A program made the position numbers and the translations under genes. Of a stretch of 64,000 nt of DNA, positions 10,301-17,136 are shown one piece after another. Location of the stretch: positions 1-64,000 of the forward strand of contig NZ_QPJS01000003.1 of assembly GCF_003337435.1 (NCBI RefSeq). Reading direction: 5' to 3'. Position 1 is the first letter of the stretch. The number at the start of each line of letters is the position of its first letter. The stretch comes from Schleiferia thermophila (GTDB taxonomy: Bacteria; Bacteroidota; Bacteroidia; Flavobacteriales; Schleiferiaceae). The notes under the pieces were generated by a model. That model made no database searches. It saw only the letters and a list, made by a program, of their open reading frames with translations, and was not told the origin of the DNA.

Positions 10301-10412
10301 TGAAAGCCGCATAGCAACACTTAAAAACGAAGAACGTATGTATCACCTGCTCGAGGAGGTTGGCACAAATCCATCCGTATTCTATCAGGTAAAAGTCAGA
10401 AATCTTGTATAA
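7365..10412 (+). CDS. actB: Alternative complex III subunit B, molybdopterin-like iron-sulfur protein
   Basis: This 1015-residue periplasmic subunit takes electrons from quinol and relays them through Fe-S clusters towards ActA. An N-terminal extension precedes the twin-arginine motif SRRDFLK (residues 49-55). That layout is the extended Tat signal of 'TAT-variant-translocated molybdopterin oxidoreductases'. A lipobox with Cys at residue 69 (LAAC) follows, so the mature protein is probably a lipoprotein. The middle resembles a molybdopterin oxidoreductase; family members lack the cofactor. The C-terminal ferredoxin-like part has Cys clusters CTGCGAC (near 763), CQHC...CETVCP (near 841), CIGTRYCANNCP (near 872), CSFC (near 931) and CMSAC (near 961), consistent with four clusters. 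It lies 18 bp after actA. Confidence 0.95.
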   Translation: MASNKKYWKSEEELYNPALTEQLAAAEFPADSESLFTASELLLQSTQTSRRDFLKYLGFSTAAATLAACEAPVIESIPYVTAPDKLVPGVAAYFASLYDDGNDYAAILVKTREGRPIKFEPNKEAGVNSGTNARVQAAVLNLYDSTRLKSPLKDGNEISWDQFDKEIVEGIKKAAETGKIFALVTPTINSPAARSIIEKYRSNYNNFTHVEIDAFPTTRSLDAWEMATGVRKFPFYQLDKADVIVSFGCDFINGIHGQAVESDYATRRVPGPDMSKHIQIEANMTLTGANADKRIKLRASENTAALLSLYNALARKMGVPTGKNVSTSIDADINKIAELLASRKGKSLVLNGYDNKEAEQIAIAINMLLENFGSTISLTKRNNLRAGDDRKFAQLVDNMEKGLVGLVVFAGVNPAYNKVSSERLEKALAKVPVTVCFSDKLHETSRICQYVGALSHVCESWGDGSPSTGVVHFMQPTIHNIYNTRQWQQCLLNWLGIDGSYYHYIRSLYAGNDFNELLHDGVYKTDETTSISLVQTPEVLVNVQVPKTSSAIELIVYQKVSLGTGELANNPWLQEMPDPITRASWDNYVTMSRADAEKLGIINRNVSNGALNGSYVSLSVGDRKIDKVPVLIQPGQAEGTIGLAVGYGREGMGRVADGIGVNAHILAGNAHVLTGVEVNKVDGEHEFACVQLHHTMMGRTIVKEVSLEDFINRPAQDNGRGWNEKPKFETYRGPLDSKETSLWDEFDHETGHFWNMSVDLNLCTGCGACVIACHAENNVPVVGKKEVRVSRDMHWLRIDRYYSSDMTEEIAEEQGLSGVKKFALMEIPSDNPQVVFQPVMCQHCNHAPCETVCPVAATTHSSEGLNHMTYNRCIGTRYCANNCPYKVRRFNWFLYNENPEQFEINYAMNDDLGKMVLNPDVTLRSRGVMEKCSFCIQRIQLGKLQAKKEGRKVKDGEIQTACMSACSTGAITFGDVNDPESRIATLKNEERMYHLLEEVGTNPSVFYQVKVRNLV

Positions 10413-10429
10413 CATAACGAAGAGGAAAT

Positions 10430-11833
10430 ATGCATTACGAATCATCAATTAGAGAGCCATTAATTATAGGTGATAAGACCTATCACGACATAACGGTAGA
10501 AGTGGCTCGTCCTGTGGAAACAAGCGCTCCCAGATCTTGGTGGATAGTATTTTCCATATCCTTATTTGCTTTTTTATGGGGAGTAGGTTGTATCCTCTAC
10601 ACCATTGGAACCGGTATTGGAGTATGGGGACTGAATAAAACTGTTGGTTGGGCATGGGATATTACCAACTTTGTTTGGTGGGTTGGAATAGGTCATGCTG
10701 GTACATTAATTTCAGCAGTGCTTTTGCTGTTTCGCCAGAAATGGAGAATGTCCATCAACCGTTCGGCCGAAGCTATGACGATATTTTCCGTTATTCAGGC
10801 TGCTCTTTTCCCCGGAATTCACATGGGTAGAATCTGGCTGGCATATTTTGTATTTCCGATTCCCAATCAGTTTGGTCCGTTGTGGGTGAATTTCAACTCT
10901 CCGTTGCTTTGGGATGTATTTGCAATTTCTACCTATTTTACTGTTTCCCTGGTGTTTTGGTACACGGGATTAATTCCCGATTTTGCAATGCTGAGAGATC
11001 GGGCAGTCAGACCTGTTCAGAAGCACATTTACAGCATCCTCAGCTTTGGCTGGGGGGGTACTGCCAAAAGCTGGCAGCGATTTGAAGAAGTATCTTTAGT
11101 ACTTGCCGGATTGGCTACTCCATTGGTTTTATCTGTGCACACCATCGTATCGATGGATTTTGCTACCTCAGTGATTCCTGGTTGGCACACGACAATATTT
11201 CCTCCATATTTCGTCGCCGGAGCTATATTCTCCGGATTTGCCATGGTGCAAACGCTGCTTATCATCATGCGCAAAATGTTTAAAATGGAACACTACATAA
11301 CCATACAGCACATTGAGTTGATGAATATCATCATCATGGTGACAGGCTCAATTGTAGGGATTGCTTACATTACCGAGCTGTTTATAGCATGGTACTCGGG
11401 AGTGGAGTATGAACAATATGCGTTTCTCAACAGAGCTACCGGACCTTACTGGTGGGCATACTGGAGCATGATGACCTGCAATGTAATCTCACCGCAAGTG
11501 ATGTGGTTTAAAAAAGTTAGAACCAGCCTGATTGCTTCTTTTGTGATTTCGATAATCGTGAACATCGGAATGTGGTTTGAGCGCTTTGTAATTATTGTAA
11601 CCTCATTGCATCGCGATTATCTGCCATCTTCCTGGACTATGTTTAGTCCGACTTTTGTGGACATTGGAATTTTTATCGGAACCATTGGATTTTTCTTTGT
11701 ACTCTTCCTGCTATATGCCAGGACTTTTCCTGTCATAGCACAGGCTGAACTTAAAACAATTTTGAAATCTTCATCTGAAAAGTACAAAAAACTTCACACA
11801 AAATATGAGCACAGCCATTCAGACGCACACTAA
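10430..11833 (+). CDS. actC: Alternative complex III subunit C, NrfD-like quinol-binding membrane protein
   Basis: This is a 467-residue polytopic inner-membrane protein of the NrfD/PsrC family with about ten hydrophobic helices. In ACIII it sits beneath ActB and contributes a quinol-binding site. The cytoplasmic N-terminus (IREPLIIGDK) and conserved stretches such as GIHMGRIWLAY and SPTFVDIG are typical of ActC. It follows actB by 17 bp, and its last 29 nt overlap actD, which implies translational coupling. Confidence 0.94.
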   Translation: MHYESSIREPLIIGDKTYHDITVEVARPVETSAPRSWWIVFSISLFAFLWGVGCILYTIGTGIGVWGLNKTVGWAWDITNFVWWVGIGHAGTLISAVLLLFRQKWRMSINRSAEAMTIFSVIQAALFPGIHMGRIWLAYFVFPIPNQFGPLWVNFNSPLLWDVFAISTYFTVSLVFWYTGLIPDFAMLRDRAVRPVQKHIYSILSFGWGGTAKSWQRFEEVSLVLAGLATPLVLSVHTIVSMDFATSVIPGWHTTIFPPYFVAGAIFSGFAMVQTLLIIMRKMFKMEHYITIQHIELMNIIIMVTGSIVGIAYITELFIAWYSGVEYEQYAFLNRATGPYWWAYWSMMTCNVISPQVMWFKKVRTSLIASFVISIIVNIGMWFERFVIIVTSLHRDYLPSSWTMFSPTFVDIGIFIGTIGFFFVLFLLYARTFPVIAQAELKTILKSSSEKYKKLHTKYEHSHSDAH

Positions 11834-12368
11834 AACGATAATTTCTGCCATTTTTGATGACGATGACGTAATGCTTAAGGCAGTAAAAAGGGTTAGGGGA
11901 AAAGGTTTTTACATTCGCGAAGCATACACACCATTCCCGGTTCATGGCCTTGACCATGCCATGGGCTTAAAACCCACCAACATAGGCACTGCAGCTTTTT
12001 TCTACGGATTGCTTGGCCTGTCGTTAGCCATCTGGCTTACCTATTATACCATGATTCACGATTGGCCGATGAATATCGGAGGAAAGCCCAGTTTTACATG
12101 GGGTAAAAATATGCCGGCATTTGTACCGGTCATGTTTGAGCTTACGGTCTTTTTTGCAGCTCACCTGATGGTGTGGACTTTTTTTATCATCAATGGCCTG
12201 TATCCGGGAAGAAAGCCCATTAATCCGGATCCGAGAACCACAGATGATAAATTTATGATCGAAATAGAGGCCAATGGCAATGAGAACGACCTGATAGAAT
12301 TGCTGAAAAATGAGGGAGCAATTGAAATCAATAAAAAAGAAGAAGAGACAAATGGGAACCATCACTGA
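11805..12368 (+). CDS. actD: Alternative complex III subunit D (DUF3341)
   Basis: This 187-residue DUF3341 membrane protein carries the family signature FPVHGLD followed by AMGLKPTNIG, then two transmembrane helices (around residues 62-82 and 105-130), and ends in a charged tail. In solved ACIII structures ActD packs against the NrfD-like subunits and carries no cofactor. The ATG at 11805 overlaps the end of actC by 29 nt. Confidence 0.93.
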   Translation: MSTAIQTHTKTIISAIFDDDDVMLKAVKRVRGKGFYIREAYTPFPVHGLDHAMGLKPTNIGTAAFFYGLLGLSLAIWLTYYTMIHDWPMNIGGKPSFTWGKNMPAFVPVMFELTVFFAAHLMVWTFFIINGLYPGRKPINPDPRTTDDKFMIEIEANGNENDLIELLKNEGAIEINKKEEETNGNHH

Positions 12369-12369
12369 A

Positions 12370-12945
12370 ATGAATTCACTAAAAGTTTTTGCTGCAATAA
12401 TTTTCTTATCCGTTTTTGCTTCGTGCAGTAGAGACTATTCCAAACCCGGAAGAGAATATATGCCCAATATGTATAGGGTAGCATCCTACAAGACGTACGA
12501 ACCTAATCCAAATTTTAAAGATAGCCTGGGCGCACGGCCAGTCATAGAGGGCACTGTACCGAGAGGATATTTTGTCTATGAGGCACAAAATACACCTGAG
12601 GCGTATGAAGCTTCCTTAAAGAGGAAGGAGTTTCCTTCCAGATACAGAGAAATCAGCGAAAAGGATTTCGAAGAAGGAAAAAGACAATACACTATTTATT
12701 GCGCTGTGTGTCATGGTGAAAAAGGCGATGGCAATGGCATATTGGTTGAAAAGGAAAAATTTGCCGGAGTACCTTCCTATGCTTCAGCAAGTCGTCCGGG
12801 TCTCACTCCCGTTTCCATCTATCATGTTATAACTTATGGCAAAGGGGTTATGGGTTCACATGCTGCCCAAGTACTACCAGATGACCGGTGGAAAGTTGTT
12901 CACTATGTATTGCATCTAAGAGAAGAATTGGATAAAAACAACTAA
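12370..12945 (+). CDS. actE: Alternative complex III subunit E, monoheme cytochrome c lipoprotein
   Basis: This is a lipid-anchored monoheme cytochrome c. I chose the ATG at 12370 because it gives a compact lipoprotein signal (MNSLKVFAAI, lipobox FASC with Cys19) and lies directly after the actD stop. An ATG at 12352, preceded by the purine-rich AGAAGAG, is a good alternative and would add six residues. The heme motif CAVCH (about 111-115) is followed by a likely distal Met in GKGVMGSHA. In ACIII, ActE provides a further heme c besides ActA. The mature protein is about 172 residues. Confidence 0.93.
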   Translation: MNSLKVFAAIIFLSVFASCSRDYSKPGREYMPNMYRVASYKTYEPNPNFKDSLGARPVIEGTVPRGYFVYEAQNTPEAYEASLKRKEFPSRYREISEKDFEEGKRQYTIYCAVCHGEKGDGNGILVEKEKFAGVPSYASASRPGLTPVSIYHVITYGKGVMGSHAAQVLPDDRWKVVHYVLHLREELDKNN

Positions 12946-12956
12946 AACGACACAAA

Positions 12957-14216
12957 ATGAATTTTACGCTTAGCCCAAGACTAAAAAATATTGGTATAGT
13001 CCTTTTGGTGGTTGGCATTATCTCCCTGATGTATAGTTTTTTTATGGCTGACTACGGGCACCATGCTGGCCACGATTCAACCCATGAAGCTGTACATGCG
13101 GCTGGTCACGAAGACCATTCAGCTCATAATAGACCATGGGCCGCGCTTATGGTAAATACATTCTTTTTCCTCGCCATCGCTCTTGGTTCTCTTTTCTTCC
13201 TTGCCATTCAATATGCTGCACAAGCAGGCTGGTCAGCAGGAATTAAAAGGGTGATGGAGTCAATCGCAGGTTTTCTCCCAATTCCTGCTGCTGTTATGTT
13301 TATCATTGTGATTGCCGGAGTGGTACTTCATAAGCATCACATTTGGCATTGGACGGCTGAGGGCATCAGTGATCCAAATCATCCAAATTATGATGCAATC
13401 ATTGCCGGTAAAACAGCTTATTTGAATACACCCTTTTTCCTGATTCGAACTACTGTCTATTTGATTGGCTGGTACATGTTTTTCTACTTTTTGAAAAAAA
13501 ATTCTATCATCGGCGAATCCTCCGGAAATTGGGAATGGTGGAAGAAAAACTGGAGAATATCCGCAGGTTTTCTTGTGTTTTTTGCCATTACATCCTCCAC
13601 AAGTGCATGGGATTGGATCATGAGTATTGATACTCATTGGTTTAGCACTTTGTTTGGCTGGTATGTTTTTGCCACCATGTTTGTGACTGCTGTTACAGTG
13701 CTAACTTTAGTGGTTTTGTACCTTAAGGCCGAAAACTATTTGGAATGGGTCAACGAAAACCATTTACATGATCTGGGAAAATTTATGTTTGCATTTTCAA
13801 TCTTTTGGACCTATCTGTGGTTTAGTCAATACATGTTGATTTGGTATTCCAACATTCCGGAGGAAGTAACTTATTTTATGCCAAGGTACACTATTTACAA
13901 ATTGCCGTTTTTAACAATGTTAGCTCTGAACTTTGTTTTCCCAATACTGGTGATTATGTCCCGAACAGCAAAAAGAATCGGAGGCTTTATTGTTATAGCC
14001 GGAGTGTCGATTTTGGTTGGTCACTGGCTGGATGTCTTTAACATGATCATGCCAGGCACTGTTGGTGAGAATTATGGTTTTGGAATTGCCGAAATCGGTA
14101 TTTTCCTCGGATATGTTGGGGCTTTTATTCTGGTTGTTGGGCGGAATTTGGCGAAAGCGCCTTTGCTTATGAAAAATCATCCCATGTTGATAGAAAGTAA
14201 ACATCACCATATTTAA
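12957..14216 (+). CDS. actF: Alternative complex III subunit F, second NrfD-like membrane protein
   Basis: This 419-residue protein has about ten transmembrane segments and a His-rich first periplasmic loop (residues 24-55: HHAGHDSTHEAVHAAGHED). ActF is the second, diverged NrfD-type subunit of ACIII. Family landmarks seen are TSSTSAWDWIMSIDTHWFST and the segment around WLDVFNMIMPG. It follows actE by 11 bp and precedes coxB by 13 bp. The His-rich loop could bind metal, but that is inference. Confidence 0.93.
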   Translation: MNFTLSPRLKNIGIVLLVVGIISLMYSFFMADYGHHAGHDSTHEAVHAAGHEDHSAHNRPWAALMVNTFFFLAIALGSLFFLAIQYAAQAGWSAGIKRVMESIAGFLPIPAAVMFIIVIAGVVLHKHHIWHWTAEGISDPNHPNYDAIIAGKTAYLNTPFFLIRTTVYLIGWYMFFYFLKKNSIIGESSGNWEWWKKNWRISAGFLVFFAITSSTSAWDWIMSIDTHWFSTLFGWYVFATMFVTAVTVLTLVVLYLKAENYLEWVNENHLHDLGKFMFAFSIFWTYLWFSQYMLIWYSNIPEEVTYFMPRYTIYKLPFLTMLALNFVFPILVIMSRTAKRIGGFIVIAGVSILVGHWLDVFNMIMPGTVGENYGFGIAEIGIFLGYVGAFILVVGRNLAKAPLLMKNHPMLIESKHHHI

Positions 14217-14229
14217 AAACTAAACGAAA

Positions 14230-15261
14230 ATGATGACATTGATTGGAATTGTAACAATTTTACTTGTACTTTTGGTAGCTTGGCAGTTGATACGAATTGC
14301 CGAACTCTCAGCAGAGATTAAAAAAGAAAACCTTACCGGACTGCCAAATGTCAAAGAAAACGATGTTCAAGGTAAACTGCTTTTTGGCTTTCTAATATTT
14401 TTAATGGCAGGTTTTTTGTACACAGTGGTAGCCTGGGGACCTAAAGTATTGCCCACTCCTGCCAGTGTGCATGGTGAGAAAACCGAATTCCTGTTTTATC
14501 TTTCACTGGGAATAATTACTGCTGCATTTTTAATAACACAGCCGATTTTGTTTTATTTTTCGTACAAGTATCGCGGAATAAAAGGGAGAAAGGCTTCCTA
14601 CATGGAGCACAATAACAAACTGGAACTGATTTGGACGCTTGTACCTGGTGCAGTACTGGTATTGCTTATTTCGTATGGACTGGCCACCTGGGTCAGAATT
14701 ATGAATCCTAAGTTTGATGAAGACCCAATAGTCATTGAGCTATATGCAAAACAGTTTGGCTGGACTGCACGAATTGCCGGAGAGGACAATAAGCTTGGAT
14801 ATGCCAATGCGCGGTACATCGAAGATGTTAATATTCTTGGCATTGATAAAAATGATCCCAACGGCCTAGATGATATTGTAGTACAGAATCTGATAAAGAT
14901 ACCTGTCAACAAACCAATTAAATTAAAAATGCGTTCGCAAGATGTAATTCACTCTGCCTATCTTCCTCATTTTAGACTGCAAATGAATTGTGTTCCCGGC
15001 GCTATTACGGAATTTTCCTTTATACCAAATAAGACTACAGCCGAAATGAGAAATGATCCAATGGTAGTACGGCAAGTGAGTGAAATCAATAATATCAGAA
15101 CAGCAAAAGGCGAAGACCCGTACGAATTTAACTACATTTTACTTTGTAACAAAATCTGCGGCTCTGCACACTATAACATGCAAATGGTTTTTGAAGTAGT
15201 GTCAGAGGAAGAATATAAAGATTGGCTCAAAGAACAAAAAACCTTCGCACAAAGTATATAA
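14230..15261 (+). CDS. coxB: Cytochrome c oxidase subunit II (CuA)
   Basis: This 343-residue subunit has a hydrophobic N-terminal segment, a second TM pair (around residues 55-75 and 87-110) and a periplasmic cupredoxin domain. The CuA site is intact: IHSAYLPH supplies the first His, and CNKICGSAHYNM supplies the Cys pair, His and Met. The usual Glu between the two cysteines is Lys; that residue uses only its backbone carbonyl, so activity need not suffer. There is no C-terminal cytochrome c domain, so this is not a caa3-type fusion and electrons must arrive from another heme protein, presumably ActA. Being downstream of actF suggests an ACIII-oxidase supercomplex, as known in Flavobacterium johnsoniae. 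Confidence 0.95.
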   Translation: MMTLIGIVTILLVLLVAWQLIRIAELSAEIKKENLTGLPNVKENDVQGKLLFGFLIFLMAGFLYTVVAWGPKVLPTPASVHGEKTEFLFYLSLGIITAAFLITQPILFYFSYKYRGIKGRKASYMEHNNKLELIWTLVPGAVLVLLISYGLATWVRIMNPKFDEDPIVIELYAKQFGWTARIAGEDNKLGYANARYIEDVNILGIDKNDPNGLDDIVVQNLIKIPVNKPIKLKMRSQDVIHSAYLPHFRLQMNCVPGAITEFSFIPNKTTAEMRNDPMVVRQVSEINNIRTAKGEDPYEFNYILLCNKICGSAHYNMQMVFEVVSEEEYKDWLKEQKTFAQSI

Positions 15262-15287
15262 TTTAAAAAAATAAATATTCCTGTCCT

Positions 15288-17087
15288 ATGGCTAATGATG
15301 TTTTGACACCCGAAGTAGCTCATCACACTGAGCATCACCATCACAAGGAGACTTTCTGGACAAAATATGTCTTCAGTATGGATCACAAGATGATCGCCAG
15401 ACAATTTTTGATCACGGGTATTGTGATGGGTACCATCGGTATGCTGATGTCGATTTTATTTCGTTTACAACTGGCCTGGCCTGAGCAACCGTTTCCCATC
15501 CTAAAATTTTTTCTGGGTAAATGGGCCAGTGAAGGCGTAATGGATCCATCTATGTATTTGGCTCTAGTCACCATACATGGTACGATCATGGTATTTTTTG
15601 TATTGACGGCAGGATTGAGCGGTACGTTTTCCAACCTTTTAATTCCATTGCAGATAGGCGCCAGAGATATGGCTTCTGGTTTCCTCAACATGTTATCGTA
15701 TTGGTTTTTCTTTGCCAGCAGCCTGGTGATGGTCATTTCCCTTTTCGTACCTGATGGGCCTGCTGCAGCAGGATGGACTGTATATCCACCACTCAGTGCC
15801 CTTCCGCAGGCGATGCCGGGTTCAGGAACTGGGATGACCCTATGGCTTGTATCAATGACTCTGTTCATAGTCTCTTCACTACTTGGAGGCATAAATTACA
15901 TCGTAACGGTACTCAACATGAGGACTAAAGGAATGTCGATGACCCGCCTGCCGCTCACCATTTGGGCATTTTTTGTCACTGCCATTTTGGGTGTTTTATC
16001 GTTTCCTGTGCTGTTGTCAGCTGCCTTACTACTGTTGTTTGACAGAAGCTTAGGCACAAGTTTCTATCTTTCAGATATCATGATTCAGGGAGAAGTATTG
16101 TCCAATACCGGTGGAAGCCCCATTCTCTATGAGCACCTTTTCTGGTTTTTAGGACACCCGGAGGTTTACATCATTTTGCTACCTGCTTTGGGCATTACCT
16201 CTGAGGTAATTTCAACCATGTCCAGAAAACCCATATTCGGATACAGAGCAATGGTGGGTTCCATCCTTGCAATTGCCTTCCTTTCATTCATTGTTTGGGG
16301 GCATCATATGTTTGTTACCGGGATGAATCCCTTCTTAGGTTCAGTATTTACTTTCACTACGCTGCTTATAGCTATACCTTCGGCAGTTAAGGCTTTTAAC
16401 TACCTTACGACATTGTGGAAAGGAAATCTTCAATTTTCACCCGCTATGTTGTTTTCCATAGGTCTGGTGTCTACCTTCATTACAGGAGGTCTTACTGGTA
16501 TTATTCTGGGTAATTCCGCACTGGATATCAATGTGCATGACACGTATTTTGTCGTAGCTCACTTTCATATTGTAATGGGTCTTTCGGCAATTTTCGGAAT
16601 GTTTGCCGGCATCTATCATTGGTTCCCGAAGCTCTTCACCAGAATGATGAACCGAAAGCTCGGCTACTGGCATTTCTGGCTTACTTTCATTTCTGCATAT
16701 GGTGTGTTCTTCCCGATGCATTTCCTGGGAATGAGCGGACTGCCAAGGAGATATTATACCAACACTGCATTCCCTATGTTTGACAATCTTGCGGATATCA
16801 ATGTTGTTATTTCTGTTTTTGCCATAGCTGGAGGTATTGCCCAGTTGATTTTCTTCTACAACTTTATTTACAGCGCTTTCAGAGGACCAAAGGCTCCACA
16901 GAATCCCTGGAAATCCAATACCTTGGAGTGGACCACGCCCGTTGAGCACATACATGGCAACTGGCCGGGTGAGATACCCACCGTGCACAGATGGGCATAC
17001 GACTACAGTAAACCGGGCGCTCCTGAGGATTTTGTACCTCAGACCGTTCCCCTGAGTGATGAGGAAAAGAATACATTTCACAATTAA
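15288..17087 (+). CDS. coxA: Cytochrome c oxidase subunit I
   Basis: This 599-residue catalytic subunit of a heme-copper oxidase has about twelve helices. Heme and copper ligands are visible: IHGTIMVFF (low-spin heme His), GHPEVYI (CuB His with its cross-linked Tyr, and the D-channel Glu), WGHHMFV (two CuB His) and HDTYFVVAHFH (heme ligands). The PEVYI motif marks an A-type enzyme. A His-rich N-terminus (HHTEHHHHKE) precedes the first helix. It is the last gene of the operon. No subunit III or IV gene and no Sco/CtaG assembly gene follows before the terminator, so those must be encoded elsewhere. Confidence 0.96.
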   Translation: MANDVLTPEVAHHTEHHHHKETFWTKYVFSMDHKMIARQFLITGIVMGTIGMLMSILFRLQLAWPEQPFPILKFFLGKWASEGVMDPSMYLALVTIHGTIMVFFVLTAGLSGTFSNLLIPLQIGARDMASGFLNMLSYWFFFASSLVMVISLFVPDGPAAAGWTVYPPLSALPQAMPGSGTGMTLWLVSMTLFIVSSLLGGINYIVTVLNMRTKGMSMTRLPLTIWAFFVTAILGVLSFPVLLSAALLLLFDRSLGTSFYLSDIMIQGEVLSNTGGSPILYEHLFWFLGHPEVYIILLPALGITSEVISTMSRKPIFGYRAMVGSILAIAFLSFIVWGHHMFVTGMNPFLGSVFTFTTLLIAIPSAVKAFNYLTTLWKGNLQFSPAMLFSIGLVSTFITGGLTGIILGNSALDINVHDTYFVVAHFHIVMGLSAIFGMFAGIYHWFPKLFTRMMNRKLGYWHFWLTFISAYGVFFPMHFLGMSGLPRRYYTNTAFPMFDNLADINVVISVFAIAGGIAQLIFFYNFIYSAFRGPKAPQNPWKSNTLEWTTPVEHIHGNWPGEIPTVHRWAYDYSKPGAPEDFVPQTVPLSDEEKNTFHN

Positions 17088-17106
17088 AATTTCCGAATGC
17101 AGTTTG

Positions 17107-17132
17107 AGCCCCGCATATTAGCGGGGTTTTTT
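17107..17132 (+). terminator. Intrinsic terminator of the act-cox operon
   Basis: CCCCGC (17109-17114) and GCGGGG (17121-17126) form a perfect 6-bp GC stem around a 6-nt loop, followed by six T residues (17127-17132). It lies 20 nt after the coxA stop. The next ATG (17137) comes only four nucleotides after the T-run. Confidence 0.9.
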
Positions 17133-17136
17133 GCTT

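Noticed and set aside
16437-17081. 214-codon minus-strand frame
   Set aside because: It is antisense to coxA, which is unambiguous; the translation looks random.
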